DNA from: Leptospira paudalimensis
Lineage (GTDB): Bacteria; Spirochaetota; Leptospiria; Leptospirales; Leptospiraceae
Direction of reading: 5' to 3'
NCBI RefSeq assembly: GCF_026151345.1
Contig: NZ_JAMQPR010000001.1
Coordinates: 3,296,676 to 3,360,675, forward strand
DNA length: 64,000 bases
This document shows, piece by piece, positions 37,316 to 46,999 of the stretch. Position numbers and translations under genes: made by a program. Each line of letters begins with the position of its first letter. Position 1 is the stretch's first letter. The notes beneath the pieces were generated by a model. The model was given only the letters and a program-made list of their open reading frames with translations. It did no database searches and was not told the origin of the DNA.

Positions 37316-38056
37316 CTAAATCAGACCTTTCTCTTGGAACTCTCTTTTCACCACTTCTAAATCAGCAGGAGAATCCACTCCCAAATTGGCTTTCTCTGCA
37401 AGAAACACTCCTATCGTTCCACCATTCTGCAAAGCACGGAGTTGTTCCAATGACTCAAACATTTCCCAATCAGAAGGAGGCAATTGGTTATAGGACATTA
37501 AAAAATCACGTTCATACGCATAGATACCAAGATGACGGTGGTATTTGGCATCACCTTTAAAGGAAGCAGGGATAGGAGAACGAGAAAAATAATTGGCTCT
37601 CGAGTTTCTGTCGAAGACCACCTTTACTTTGTTAGGATCTTTCGGATCTTCAGAAGGAGAAAAAGGAACAGCAGCAGTAGTCATTTCCCAATTGCGGTGT
37701 TTGGTTTTTAAAGTCACCACACCATCGATGAGGTCTGTTTCCATTCCTGGTTCATCACCCTGGATATTTACGATGATTCCGTAACTAGGAAAGTTTTCTG
37801 CGACTTCAATGATACGATCAGTTCCCGTCGGATGGTCGGGACTTGTGAGAACAGACTCCCCTCCAAATCCTAATACAATATCATGGATTCGTTTGTCATC
37901 TGTTGCTACCACCAAACGGTGGAAAGACTTTGATTTTGATGCATGGGTATAAGTCCACTGGATCATTGGTTTTGTTCCAATGAGGGCCAGTGGTTTTCCT
38001 GGAAATCGTGTGCTCGCGTAACGCGCAGGAATCACACCGAGAATCTGGTCGGACAT
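37316..38056 (-). CDS. kdsB: 3-deoxy-manno-octulosonate cytidylyltransferase
   Basis: KdsB activates Kdo to CMP-Kdo for lipopolysaccharide inner core. The 246-aa product has the expected length and the motifs IPARYASTRFPGKPL (about 9-23), VVATDD, the NIQGDEPGM metal site and HLGIYAYERDFL. The gene sits four bases after fliL in the flbD-motA-motB-fliL cluster, an unusual place for a lipopolysaccharide gene. Confidence 0.95.
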   Translation of the reverse strand: MSDQILGVIPARYASTRFPGKPLALIGTKPMIQWTYTHASKSKSFHRLVVATDDKRIHDIVLGFGGESVLTSPDHPTGTDRIIEVAENFPSYGIIVNIQGDEPGMETDLIDGVVTLKTKHRNWEMTTAAVPFSPSEDPKDPNKVKVVFDRNSRANYFSRSPIPASFKGDAKYHRHLGIYAYERDFLMSYNQLPPSDWEMFESLEQLRALQNGGTIGVFLAEKANLGVDSPADLEVVKREFQEKGLI

Positions 38057-38060
38057 AGTC

Positions 38061-38588
38061 CTAGTTTACCAAGAACTCGGTAAAGTAAACCTCTTTGATT
38101 TTTCCATTTGTCAAAATGTGATTTAAGTGGGCTTTGATTTCCTCACGCAAATCCAATTGGTTCGTAATGGATTTTAGATCATCTTTTGTCTTACGAGCTA
38201 TCACCAAGTTGATGATGTTCTGCATTTGAGCCACACGAGCTGCAAGTTCTGCAGAAAGTGCTGGTTGGCCTGATTCAAATCCAAGAGACATCTTTAACTT
38301 CACAAAGTGTGACTCTCCAACATCAGAAGTATTCACTCGGAACTCTTCCTGAAATGTGTAAACTTCCAAAGGAGGTGGAGCTTTCACAAGTGAGATATTC
38401 TTTTGTTGTTTGAAAACACTTGTTGCTGTTTTCTGAGCAACAAACATCGATATTACGGTTACAATGATAATTCCAAAAATGGCCGCAGCGATGTACAATA
38501 ACCATTTGACAATGGGGGACATCCCAGCAGAGGCGGAACTACCTTCGGCTAACCCACCTTCTTCTTCATCTACTTCACGGTCACCCAT
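38061..38588 (-). CDS. fliL: Flagellar basal body-associated protein FliL
   Basis: FliL surrounds the stator of the flagellar motor and modulates torque. The 175-aa product has an acidic N-terminus, one membrane helix (about 27-52) and the periplasmic FliL domain ending in the conserved KEVYFTEFLVN. It directly follows motB (one base gap), as in other spirochaetes, where the flagella lie in the periplasm. Confidence 0.92.
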   Translation of the reverse strand: MGDREVDEEEGGLAEGSSASAGMSPIVKWLLYIAAAIFGIIIVTVISMFVAQKTATSVFKQQKNISLVKAPPPLEVYTFQEEFRVNTSDVGESHFVKLKMSLGFESGQPALSAELAARVAQMQNIINLVIARKTKDDLKSITNQLDLREEIKAHLNHILTNGKIKEVYFTEFLVN

Positions 38589-38589
38589 G

Positions 38590-39423
38590 TTAAAATTCTC
38601 CTTCTACATTTGTTTCAGTGTTCGGCAAACGAGTATCAGGAAGTCCGTATTTACTTTCTCCTGGTCCTCGTTTTGTAGACTTCTCAGTTAAAATGATGAT
38701 ATCCACTCTTCTGTTAAAAGCCTTTGCTTCTGGTGTACCTTCATTTTCCAACACAAGAGGTCTGTAGGATCCAAAACTTACTGCTTGGAACCAACTAGGC
38801 TCAATTTCTTCTGCATTGATCATAAATACAGTGGCGTTCACCGCCCTAGCTCCCGCCAAATCCCAGTTATTGATATATTCTCTTTCTTCACGACCAGGAC
38901 GACTCACTGGATTCACAGCATCATCATCACTATGCCCTTCTACTCGCACAAAACGTTCGAGTCCCTTGATAAGACCTGCAGCTTTTCTTAACGTTTCCCG
39001 GATAGCAGGCGTTAGGATAGCTGACCCTGGATAAAAATAATCAGCACCTACAAGAGATATCACAAGACCTCTTTCGTTTTCCGAAATACGCACCTTTCCA
39101 GCTTCTACTTCTGGTTTGAATACTTCTTGTGCATCTTTTTTAGATTTGGATAAGTTACGACCTACTACTTGGGAAGGCAAAGATTCAATTTGCATTCCCA
39201 TCTCTTCCAATGAACCTTTTGATAATGTTTGTCCACCAGTGAAAAATCCTGTGGTGGATTTAAATGCCGAGAGAATGATTTGCATTTCCTTTGCATCTGT
39301 TTTCCCTGTTGTATACAGAAGGATAAAGAAACAAAGGAGAAGTGTCACCATGTCCCCGTAAGTTGCCATGAACTCGGGAACTTTTTGGATACACTCAGGG
39401 CATTTTTCTTTTTTGGAAGCCAT
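38590..39423 (-). CDS. motB: Flagellar motor protein MotB
   Basis: MotB forms the stator with MotA and anchors it to peptidoglycan. The 277-aa product has an N-terminal CPEC pair (Cys8, Cys11), a membrane helix starting TYGDMVTLLLCFFILLY with the proton-conducting Asp at position 24, a plug/linker region and a C-terminal OmpA-like domain with RVEGHSDD and NNWDLAGARA. The domain order matches MotB rather than general OmpA proteins, and motA is nine bases upstream. Confidence 0.95.
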   Translation of the reverse strand: MASKKEKCPECIQKVPEFMATYGDMVTLLLCFFILLYTTGKTDAKEMQIILSAFKSTTGFFTGGQTLSKGSLEEMGMQIESLPSQVVGRNLSKSKKDAQEVFKPEVEAGKVRISENERGLVISLVGADYFYPGSAILTPAIRETLRKAAGLIKGLERFVRVEGHSDDDAVNPVSRPGREEREYINNWDLAGARAVNATVFMINAEEIEPSWFQAVSFGSYRPLVLENEGTPEAKAFNRRVDIIILTEKSTKRGPGESKYGLPDTRLPNTETNVEGEF

Positions 39424-39432
39424 GGTTAAGGA

Positions 39433-40215
39433 TTAATCTCCATCATCTTTTAAGGCAACACGTTCTGCTGGAGTTAAGAAACTCGCAAGTTTCTCTTTTA
39501 CAATCCTTGGGTTATCACCTGATTGGATTGATAAAGTACCTTCCACCATAACTTGTTTGATCACAAGTTCATCTTCTGATCTACGTGTTAACTTTCTTAC
39601 CACTGGTGCCGCAAATAAGTTCTGTGCAAGAGATCCGTATAATGTTGTAATAAGAGCTGTCGCCATACCTTGTCCAATGGCACTCGCATCCCCACCACCT
39701 AAGTTCTTTAACATCCCCACAAGACCCACAAGGGTCCCAAGCATCCCGAACCCTGGCGCAAAACCAGCGTAAGCATCCCACCAACCACGACCATAAGCAT
39801 GACGTGATGCAGTGTTTCCAATTTCTGTTTCCATGATGTTACGGACAAGTTCGGGATCCGTTCCATCCACTACGAGTTGGATTCCTTTCTTTAAAAATTC
39901 TTCCGGTAATTCGTTGATATCATCTTCTAAGGCAAGTAAACCTTCGCGTCGTGCTTTTTCAGAGAAACTAACGAGTGTCGTGATGAGACCAGGTAAATCT
40001 GAAGGTGGATTTTGGAAGGCTTTTTTGGTCACCGCACCCACACCAATGGTGGATGTCCAAGGAAATGAAATGATCGTGGCAGCTGCAGCTCCACCAAATG
40101 TAATCATTACCGAGGGAATATCGATAAGGTCTGTTAATGCAAGACCCCCTGAAACCACCCCTAATAACATCAAGGCCGCTCCTAGGGCCAAACCAATGAC
40201 TGTAGCTATATCCAT
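39433..40215 (-). CDS. motA: Flagellar motor protein MotA
   Basis: MotA is the stator ion-channel subunit that contacts the rotor protein FliG. The 260-aa product has four membrane helices, a large cytoplasmic loop (about 70-150, with EKARREGLLALEDDI), the conserved WDAYAGFAPGFGMLGTLVGLVGML and TTLYGSLAQNLFAAP segments. It follows flbD by three bases and precedes motB by nine. Confidence 0.95.
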   Translation of the reverse strand: MDIATVIGLALGAALMLLGVVSGGLALTDLIDIPSVMITFGGAAAATIISFPWTSTIGVGAVTKKAFQNPPSDLPGLITTLVSFSEKARREGLLALEDDINELPEEFLKKGIQLVVDGTDPELVRNIMETEIGNTASRHAYGRGWWDAYAGFAPGFGMLGTLVGLVGMLKNLGGGDASAIGQGMATALITTLYGSLAQNLFAAPVVRKLTRRSEDELVIKQVMVEGTLSIQSGDNPRIVKEKLASFLTPAERVALKDDGD

Positions 40216-40218
40216 TTC

Positions 40219-40437
40219 TTATGTTTCCTCAGGCCTTCTATCACTCACTCGAGGCAGGTTGTGGATTCTTGTTTGGTAAGTGATTACCTTTTCCACAACG
40301 TCCGCAACAGACTCTTGTACAATGAATTTCTTTTCATTCACAAGAGTGATGATCGTATCTGGATTGGCTTCAATAGTCTCAATCAAATCTGCATTGAGAA
40401 CAAATTCAGCCCCTTTGAGTCGGTGTAAAATGACCAA
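40219..40437 (-). CDS. flbD: Flagellar protein FlbD
   Basis: The 72-aa product matches the small FlbD family with HRLKGAEFVLNADLIETIEANPDTIITLVNEKK. Its exact role is unknown, but it is found immediately before motA in spirochaetes and several Firmicutes. The start is a TTG with a strong AAGGGGGATC ribosome site. It begins 21 bases after the glycosyltransferase gene on the same strand. Confidence 0.9.
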   Translation of the reverse strand: MVILHRLKGAEFVLNADLIETIEANPDTIITLVNEKKFIVQESVADVVEKVITYQTRIHNLPRVSDRRPEET

Positions 40438-40458
40438 GAGATCCCCCTTCAGAGATTT

Positions 40459-41538
40459 CTATTTATGTCTATCGACTACCTTTCGAATTTCGCTTACGAA
40501 TTTTTCTTCCGTGAATCGATTGATGGAATTTTGGAAATCCCAACGTTTGAATTGGATTTTTTCTGCCCGTTTGATGGCATCGTTTAAGGATTTTACGGTC
40601 TGTTCTTCAAAAAAGACACCAGTTTTGCCATCTTTTACCGACTCGAGTGCCCCACCCTTTCCATAGGCGATGACCGGAGTGGCGTAAGCCTGGGATTCCA
40701 CTGGTGTGATCCCAAAGTCTTCCATTCCTGGAAAAATGAACCCACGTGCCTTTTTGTAGAGTTCTACGACTTCCTGGCGAGGTAACCCTTTTTTCCAAAG
40801 GATATTTTTGGGAAGATTTTTCGTGAGTTTCCCCTCTTCCTGCCCCCCACCTACAAGGATGAGAGGTTTTCCATTTTCACGGAAGGCTTCGATGGCCAAG
40901 TCAATTTTTTTATAAGGAGCAAAGGCAGATACCATCAGATAATAATCATCTTTGGAATTATCATGCACTCGAAAGTCTTGGGGCAAACATGGAGGATAAA
41001 TGATTTTATAATCTCGTCGGTAATACTTTTGTATCCGTCTTCCCACAAAATGCGAGTTACATGTAAAATAATCCACACGGTTTGCTGAAGCAGCATCCCA
41101 GGTGCGGAGGTAATTGGCAATGGATTGTAATAGAAAAAATTTAAAACCCTTCCTCGCCGGGAAATAGTCATAATACATATCCCAGACATAACGCATGGGA
41201 CTATGAACATAACTCAAATGAAATGTATCGGGATGAGGGATCACTCCTTTTGCAACACAGTGAGAAGAACTGATCACAACATCATACCCTTTTAGGTCTA
41301 ATGTTTCAATCGCTGTTGGAAATAACGGCAAATAATATCGATAGTATTTTTCTTTGAATGGTAAGTTGTTGGTGAAGGCTGTTGTGATCTTTCGATTTTC
41401 AATTCTTGCATTCAGTTTGCCTTTAGAGTAAAAAAGACTAAACAAATCTGCTTCTGGATAAGCTTTTAACATACTATCGAGGACAACTTCGCCTCCTCGC
41501 ATTCCAGTGAGCCAGTCATGTATAATTGCAACTTTCAT
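40459..41538 (-). CDS. Family 4 glycosyltransferase
   Basis: The 359-aa product is a GT-B enzyme. The N-terminal half starts MKVAIIHDWLTGMRGGEVVL and contains SYVHSPMRYVWDMYYDYF, a phrase common in WbaZ-type mannosyltransferases. The C-terminal half has the GT4 nucleotide-sugar motif FIFPGMEDFGITPVESQA (EX7E) and GKGGALESV. It probably adds a sugar to lipopolysaccharide O-antigen or another surface glycan. Its ATG overlaps the MCE gene stop by one base (TAATG). Confidence 0.85.
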   Translation of the reverse strand: MKVAIIHDWLTGMRGGEVVLDSMLKAYPEADLFSLFYSKGKLNARIENRKITTAFTNNLPFKEKYYRYYLPLFPTAIETLDLKGYDVVISSSHCVAKGVIPHPDTFHLSYVHSPMRYVWDMYYDYFPARKGFKFFLLQSIANYLRTWDAASANRVDYFTCNSHFVGRRIQKYYRRDYKIIYPPCLPQDFRVHDNSKDDYYLMVSAFAPYKKIDLAIEAFRENGKPLILVGGGQEEGKLTKNLPKNILWKKGLPRQEVVELYKKARGFIFPGMEDFGITPVESQAYATPVIAYGKGGALESVKDGKTGVFFEEQTVKSLNDAIKRAEKIQFKRWDFQNSINRFTEEKFVSEIRKVVDRHK

Positions 41539-42374
41539 TATTCTTGTGGTCCAATCCTTCTTCCTGTAATCGGCGTTGTACGGCCGTAATACGAGGCTGT
41601 TATTAAAAATGGAATAGGCATGGTGTTCTCCAAATTTCTAGAACTTTCCATATACCTTCTTCCTTCTTTTCCTATCGTTTCTGCGTCTTTGATGGTCGCA
41701 AGAAGTTCGTCATACATCTCAGTACTTCCAATGATTTTGGGAATTGTACCTTCTGTTTGGTTTAATTTATCGGTGATGGACCGAAAATCCAATGTGATTT
41801 GTCTCAGGTCAGATCGATTTTCTTCCATCGTGGCCGAAGTTGCTTTGAAGAAATCATCAAAATACCTTGCAGAGGGTAAGTAATCAGGAGATTTTTCCCC
41901 TTCACGAAACGTAGGTTTAAAAAAGGGACGTTTCCCGTCAGAACTACCTGGGTTGATATTTATGATCCTTCCAGAAAATAATGTCACAGTTTGGAAATCC
42001 ACTTCATAATTATCCCAAAGAGTAAGTGGGTCTTCGAGTGCAATGTGTAATTCGATCGCATGATCCATGTTATGGTCAAGGAACCGTCTGTCAGGAACAT
42101 CCATCAGTGGCCTTGAGTCAATATGGGCAACATACCCTTTTTGGATTCCAAGGATTCTTACTTCTGTCCCTTCTTTGATCCCATCAATACGTGAATAAAA
42201 TAACGATAGTCGGTAAGGGTATTTTTTAGTGGGCCTGTCTGGTTGGACGACAGTCGTAAAAAATGCAAAAACTAAAATCGAAAAAAATATGATACCAGTG
42301 ATGGTTTCGTTATTTAATTTTTTTGATTTCACGGGGGACTCAAAGTACTTTCCCTCAAAAGAAAGAGTTGGCAA
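41538..42374 (-). CDS. MCE-domain (MlaD-like) protein
   Basis: The product (up to 278 aa) has one N-terminal membrane helix (about 25-44) and an MCE domain (about 50-140) with the YRLSLFYSRIDGIKEGTEVRI segment, and a helical C-terminal tail with SATMEENRSDLRQI. MlaD-type proteins form hexameric rings carrying phospholipid or sterol between the membranes with an ABC transporter. No MlaE/MlaF partner is in the window. The start is unclear: TTG at 42374 or GTG at 42332, both with poor ribosome sites. It is divergent to the oxidoreductase gene. Confidence 0.78.
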   Translation of the reverse strand: MPTLSFEGKYFESPVKSKKLNNETITGIIFFSILVFAFFTTVVQPDRPTKKYPYRLSLFYSRIDGIKEGTEVRILGIQKGYVAHIDSRPLMDVPDRRFLDHNMDHAIELHIALEDPLTLWDNYEVDFQTVTLFSGRIININPGSSDGKRPFFKPTFREGEKSPDYLPSARYFDDFFKATSATMEENRSDLRQITLDFRSITDKLNQTEGTIPKIIGSTEMYDELLATIKDAETIGKEGRRYMESSRNLENTMPIPFLITASYYGRTTPITGRRIGPQE

Positions 42375-42403
42375 GCAGATTTTCCGTGAGTGAATGGGAT
42401 GAG

Positions 42404-43384
42404 ATGAAAGCAGTCACCATCCTCAAATACGATGAAATCGAACCACAATTGGAACTCCGTGAAAAAGAAATTCCAACACCGAAAGAAAACGAAGTTAGGA
42501 TCAAAATCCACCTCTCGCCCATCAATCCATCGGATTTGATGTTCATTCGTGGTTTGTATGGATTCAAAAAAAAAGCACCTGTCTCTGCAGGATTTGAAGC
42601 CAGTGGAACCGTCGATGCAGTAGGAAGTGCGATCAAAACATTAAAAGTGGGGATGGCTGTTTCCTGTGTGGCCCCTCAAAATGATGGGTCATGGGCTGAG
42701 TATATGATCACAACGGAAGACAACTGTTTACCGTTAGTGGATGGTGTGACTCTCGATGAAGGATCTAGTTTTTTTGTAAACCCAATGACCGCTTGGGCGA
42801 TGGTATCTCGATGCCAAAAAGAAGGACACCAAGCAATGATTCAAACAGCAGCTGCAAGTGCCCTTGGCAAAATGGTGGTTCGCCTTTGTAAAGAGAAAGG
42901 AATTCCACTCATCAACATCGTTCGAAAAAAAGAACAAGAAGATACCTTAACTGAAATTGGTGCAGAACATATTTTAAATTCCAGTTCACCTAATTACCAA
43001 AAAGATTTATTCAAACTTTCTAAAAAACTAAATGCAACGTATGCTATCGATGCAGTCGCTGGCGAAACAGCACAATCCTTAGTAGAATGTATGCCTTATG
43101 GGGCAAAAATAGTTTGTTATGGTGCTCTGTCTGAAAAACCATTTTCAGTGAACTCAGGGATCATTCTTTTCCAAAACAAAAAAATTGAAGGTTTTTGGCT
43201 GTCTTCATGGATTTATGAAATTGGATTGGAAGAGTTTCAGAAACAAGCAAAAGAAGCACAAAAATACTTAAAGACTGTTTTCCAAACAAAAATTAACAAA
43301 CGATTTAAGTTTGAAGAATACAAAGAAGGTTTAGAATTTTACAAACAACATATGACCGAAGGGAAGGTAGTTTTTGGTCCGTAA
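42404..43384 (+). CDS. Zinc-free medium-chain dehydrogenase (quinone oxidoreductase/MECR-like)
   Basis: The product from the ATG at 42404 (GGGATGAG site) is 326 aa. It is an MDR-superfamily protein: an N-terminal GroES-like domain with PSDLMFIRGLYGFKKKAPVSAGFEASG and a Rossmann domain, where the nucleotide loop reads AAASALGKMVVRLCKEKG. There are no zinc-ligand cysteines. Relatives reduce quinones or enoyl thioesters with NADPH. The substrate is unknown. The open frame extends to 42323, but that part has no support and overlaps the divergent MCE gene. Confidence 0.85.
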   Translation: MKAVTILKYDEIEPQLELREKEIPTPKENEVRIKIHLSPINPSDLMFIRGLYGFKKKAPVSAGFEASGTVDAVGSAIKTLKVGMAVSCVAPQNDGSWAEYMITTEDNCLPLVDGVTLDEGSSFFVNPMTAWAMVSRCQKEGHQAMIQTAAASALGKMVVRLCKEKGIPLINIVRKKEQEDTLTEIGAEHILNSSSPNYQKDLFKLSKKLNATYAIDAVAGETAQSLVECMPYGAKIVCYGALSEKPFSVNSGIILFQNKKIEGFWLSSWIYEIGLEEFQKQAKEAQKYLKTVFQTKINKRFKFEEYKEGLEFYKQHMTEGKVVFGP

Positions 43385-43910
43385 CTTTGTAAAACAATTT
43401 GGAATCTATTTTTTTGGTTCATTGGTACTGATCAATTGTATCAGTGATACCAAAAAAAATTTAGAAAGTCTAAAGGCGTGTAAGTTTGATTTGGTGGACG
43501 TTCGTGTCGAATTGAAACCAAATCCTAGTTTTCCTTTGATACCACTTCTTGATTTGTACCCCCAAGTATCTGTTACAAATCCAAATCCTACAAAAGTCAG
43601 TATTTACGAATTTGATTTGGATATCGAACTCGTAACAAACCAAGGAAAAGAATACATTGGAAAACTCCAAAACCAAACTCCAGTGGAAGTAGAACCAAAT
43701 TCAGAAACACTTGTTGTTTTGAAACTAGTTCCCGAACAAAATGGTTCCCTACTTCCCAAATTACTTTTGTTAGCAAAACAATTGGGAGAGGCTGCAAAAA
43801 AAGGGGAAGAAGCAGAGTTTGAAATTTATGGAACTGTACAAATTGATAGTGTATTCGGAAAATTACCAGTGCCTGTTCGGGAAGTTTCTCGGATCAAACT
43901 GAAACGATGA
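43374..43910 (+). CDS. LEA14-like (LEA_2 domain) lipoprotein
   Basis: The 178-aa product starts at a TTG (43374) with AAGG upstream, overlapping the dehydrogenase gene by 11 bases. A lipoprotein signal ends at LVLINC (Cys about 22). The mature part is an immunoglobulin-like LEA_2 domain, with DVRVELKP...PQVSVTNPNPTKVSIYEFDLDIEL. Such domains are found in desiccation-associated and membrane-associated proteins; the function is unknown. It overlaps the next gene by four bases. Confidence 0.75.
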   Translation: MVRNFVKQFGIYFFGSLVLINCISDTKKNLESLKACKFDLVDVRVELKPNPSFPLIPLLDLYPQVSVTNPNPTKVSIYEFDLDIELVTNQGKEYIGKLQNQTPVEVEPNSETLVVLKLVPEQNGSLLPKLLLLAKQLGEAAKKGEEAEFEIYGTVQIDSVFGKLPVPVREVSRIKLKR

Positions 43911-44215
43911 ACCAAAAACTTCTCTCCATTATTCTTTATGTTAACATCACTTTGGTATTCTTTAGTTGTATCCAACAACGAGATGATTTATTTTATTCTG
44001 CGCAAGAAGGGAACCAAAAGATTTTTGAAAAGTATACTTTAAAAAATTCAGCATGCGGTTCTAATAAATTACCTGGTGCTCTTGCTTTAGGCAGAGTCAA
44101 AATTGACGATGCAAATCTTTGTTTTAGAGCCATTGAACTCACAACTTGCCCTGCTTGGAATACCGAAGGGTACACTCCTGATTCTTGTAAGGCGATCGGA
44201 ACAAGTTTTCGTTAA
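43907..44215 (+). CDS. Small cysteine-containing lipoprotein
   Basis: The 102-aa product starts with a lipoprotein signal (ILYVNITLVFFSC, Cys about 21). The mature part has four further cysteines (NSACGSN, NLCFRA, TTCPAW, DSCKAI), probably forming two disulphides in the envelope. I recognise no family. The ATG overlaps the LEA14-like gene stop (ATGA), and the next gene begins two bases after its stop, so these three small genes form one operon. Confidence 0.65.
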   Translation: MNQKLLSIILYVNITLVFFSCIQQRDDLFYSAQEGNQKIFEKYTLKNSACGSNKLPGALALGRVKIDDANLCFRAIELTTCPAWNTEGYTPDSCKAIGTSFR

Positions 44216-44217
44216 CT

Positions 44218-44727
44218 ATGTGGCGTTATTTATTTGATTTATCAACTGCAGAAATGTTTCTGTTCGCAGCATTGGGACTCGCTGGTGTCTTTTTACTTTT
44301 ATTTGGAAAACTCAGAAAAAAAGAATCAGCCTCCAATCAAAAATCAAAATCCAACTCCACTTCCTTAGAAAACAATCGAAACTCCGATGGAAAATCGAAA
44401 AAAGATCCCAAATTACCAAAAGATAACAACCTAAAGGTGATGGAAATTTTTGATTATAATGGTACCAAAATCCTCCACCAAGATGGAGCCTATACTGTGA
44501 ATGACCAAGGAGTTGTTACCAATTATATGAACTGGAATCTCCTACCATCAAAATACCAAAAGATGGTGAAAGAACTCGACAATCGTTCGTTAGGGGAAAA
44601 GGGACAGGATTATTTTTTGGAAATGATCAATGGATTTTATTATGTATCTCTGCCAGGAGGAAAAAAGAAAAGATACGACTCGATCCAAAGTATCCCAGCA
44701 GATATACGCAAACGATTGGGTGTATGA
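44218..44727 (+). CDS. Hypothetical protein with N-terminal membrane helix
   Basis: The 169-aa product has one membrane helix (about 10-30), then a long polar linker rich in Ser, Asn and Lys, and a C-terminal domain of about 95 residues with repeats of the form KYQKMVKEL and aromatic-rich strands (YFLEMINGFYYVSLPGGKKKRY). I recognise no family. It ends the operon with the two small lipoproteins and converges on the desaturase gene. Confidence 0.65.
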   Translation: MWRYLFDLSTAEMFLFAALGLAGVFLLLFGKLRKKESASNQKSKSNSTSLENNRNSDGKSKKDPKLPKDNNLKVMEIFDYNGTKILHQDGAYTVNDQGVVTNYMNWNLLPSKYQKMVKELDNRSLGEKGQDYFLEMINGFYYVSLPGGKKKRYDSIQSIPADIRKRLGV

Positions 44728-44734
44728 CTTTAAC

Positions 44735-45670
44735 TTAAGTCGATAACACTTCTACTTTCTTTTTTGTTTTGATTTCTTGTTTTTGTTTTCGAACAAGTGC
44801 CATCTCTTCTTTTTTAAGACGGTCTCTTTGAATGCCTTCTTCAATCACTTTTTTAGGTGGTTTTTTTAAGTCCCAAACAATCCCAAACCAACTTAATACT
44901 TTCAGAATGTAATACGTAATATCTATTTCATACCAATAAAAACCTTGGTTCACCGACGAACAATAGTAATGGTGGTTATTGTGCCAACCTTCACCCATTG
45001 TGAGTAGTGCCAACCAAACATTGTTTTTACTTGTGTCTCTAGACTCAAAGCGAACCGACCCATACACGTGAGAAAGTGAATTGATGGTCCATGTGGCATG
45101 CCCTAGGATAAAAGTGGATACAGCATAACCATACACAAGCCAAGCCCAACCACCAACCGCATACAATAGAATTGCATAGGTAAGTGGAGGGATCCAGTGG
45201 TTACGATCAAGCCAACGTAATTCAGGGTATTTATAAAAATCGGGGATCAGTTTGGCTTCATAATCATTGTAATCATCTCGTAGAAACCAAAACATATGCG
45301 AATACCAAAATCCCTTTCGGCTTGGGGAGTGGATGTCTTTTTCGGTATCAGAGTACTTATGGTGGTTTCTGTGGTGAGCTGCCCACCACAGAGCACCTTT
45401 TTGCATGGACATGGACCCGATCCAAGCAAGGACAAATTGGAAAACCCGAGAAGTCTTAAACGATGCATGGGAAAAATAACGATGGTAAGCACCTGTGATT
45501 CCGAACATACGAAGGAAATAAGAACCAACCGCAACCCAAACCAAAGTCCAGGAAAACGGGACGGTAAATACCGTTAAGACAGTCGCTTGGACGAGAAAAA
45601 ATAAAACGAGGAAAAGTAAAGGTGCCTGTTCTTTGACAACAGGTTCCACCGAAGAAGATGCAGAATTCAT
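44735..45670 (-). CDS. Membrane fatty acid desaturase (acyl-CoA delta-9 type)
   Basis: The 311-aa product has four membrane helices and the three iron-binding histidine boxes of desaturases: HRYFSH (63-68), HHRNHHKYSD and HNNHHYY near the C-terminus. It inserts a double bond in a saturated acyl chain using O2 and an electron donor, thereby keeping membranes fluid. The C-terminal tail is very basic (KKEEMALVRKQKQEIKTKKK). Confidence 0.92.
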   Translation of the reverse strand: MNSASSSVEPVVKEQAPLLFLVLFFLVQATVLTVFTVPFSWTLVWVAVGSYFLRMFGITGAYHRYFSHASFKTSRVFQFVLAWIGSMSMQKGALWWAAHHRNHHKYSDTEKDIHSPSRKGFWYSHMFWFLRDDYNDYEAKLIPDFYKYPELRWLDRNHWIPPLTYAILLYAVGGWAWLVYGYAVSTFILGHATWTINSLSHVYGSVRFESRDTSKNNVWLALLTMGEGWHNNHHYYCSSVNQGFYWYEIDITYYILKVLSWFGIVWDLKKPPKKVIEEGIQRDRLKKEEMALVRKQKQEIKTKKKVEVLST

Positions 45671-45772
45671 TCAATAACCTATACTTATTGGAGTCTTTCC
45701 AAAGGGTTTGGTTGCAAAAAAATTCATTCTACTTGATTCCCGATTTGCCTCTCCTACCCTGTCCATAAACCC

Positions 45773-46987
45773 ATGTCATCGAAAATCGTTGTCCAAAAAT
45801 ACGGTGGAACCTCTGTTGGTGACACCACCAAAATACAAAATGTGGCCAAACGCATCAAACGTTACCACGACGAAGGCCAAAAGGTTGCTGTTGTTGTTTC
45901 TGCAATGGGACATACTACAGACGAACTGGTCGACCTTGCTGATCAAATTTCGAAAAACCCGCCAAAACGGGAAATGGATATGTTACTTTCTACAGGGGAA
46001 CAAGTATCCATTGCCTTACTTGCTATTGCTCTCAATGAATTAGGAGTTCCTGCACAATCTTTTACAGGTTCTCAATTAAAAATTTTAACAGATGGAAACT
46101 TTTCCAATGGTAAAATTGAAATGATCGACAGGTCTAGAATCGATGAAGCCTTTAACAAAGGAAAGGTGGTTATCGTTGCTGGTTTCCAAGGGATCGATAA
46201 GGACGAAAACATTGTCACTTTAGGACGAGGTGGAAGTGATACTTCTGCTGTGGCTCTCGCTGCAGCCCTCGGTGCAGATGAGTGTGAAATTTATACTGAT
46301 GTGGACGGAGTTTATACAGCCGACCCAAGAAAAATCCCAACTGCCAAAATGCACAAACAAATCACTTACGAAGAAATGTTGGAACTAGCAAGTTTAGGAG
46401 CTGGTGTCCTACATTCACGAAGTGTTGAATTAGGGATGAATTATAACGTGGTTATCCACGTTCGATCTAGTTTCCATGACAAACCGGGAACGTTAGTAAT
46501 GAGTGAGGATAAAATTATGGAAAAAATGAAAGTTAGCGGAGTCACTGCAAAAGGGGACCAAGCACGTGTTACCATTGCTGATGTTAAAGACAAACCAGGC
46601 ATCGCAGCAGACCTTTTCACTCAACTTGCCAACAAAGATGTGATTGTTGATGTAATCGTTCAATCCTCTCCAAGAGATGGAATTAATACCATTTCCTTTA
46701 CAATAGCAAAAAAAGACATTGTCGCAGCAAAACCAATCATTGAGACATATGCAAAAGACCATGGAAATGGAAAGGCAGAAATTGACGAAAATATCTCGAT
46801 TGTTTCTGCTGTTGGAGTTGGAATGAAATCACACGTTGGAGTGGCTGCAAAAATGTTCCAATCCCTCGCAGAAAAAAACATCAACATCGAAATGATATCT
46901 ACATCTGAGATTAAAATCTCTTGTGTCATCAAACAAAACCAAGCGGAAGATGCAGTAAAAGCTTTACACACTACCTTTATTGGGTAG
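45773..46987 (+). CDS. lysC: Aspartate kinase
   Basis: Aspartate kinase makes aspartyl-phosphate, the first step to Lys, Met, Thr and diaminopimelate. The 404-aa product has the KYGGTSVGD motif (about 9-17), the [18 protein letters not shown] catalytic region and two C-terminal ACT domains (about 265-400). It is monofunctional (no homoserine dehydrogenase fused). It begins a run of five plus-strand genes. Confidence 0.96.
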   Translation: MSSKIVVQKYGGTSVGDTTKIQNVAKRIKRYHDEGQKVAVVVSAMGHTTDELVDLADQISKNPPKREMDMLLSTGEQVSIALLAIALNELGVPAQSFTGSQLKILTDGNFSNGKIEMIDRSRIDEAFNKGKVVIVAGFQGIDKDENIVTLGRGGSDTSAVALAAALGADECEIYTDVDGVYTADPRKIPTAKMHKQITYEEMLELASLGAGVLHSRSVELGMNYNVVIHVRSSFHDKPGTLVMSEDKIMEKMKVSGVTAKGDQARVTIADVKDKPGIAADLFTQLANKDVIVDVIVQSSPRDGINTISFTIAKKDIVAAKPIIETYAKDHGNGKAEIDENISIVSAVGVGMKSHVGVAAKMFQSLAEKNINIEMISTSEIKISCVIKQNQAEDAVKALHTTFIG

Positions 46988-46999
46988 ATTTATGACCGT

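Noticed and set aside
44726..44741. Small palindrome GACTT-AAGTC between convergent genes
   Set aside because: Five-base arms with AT-rich loop are expected by chance in AT-rich DNA.
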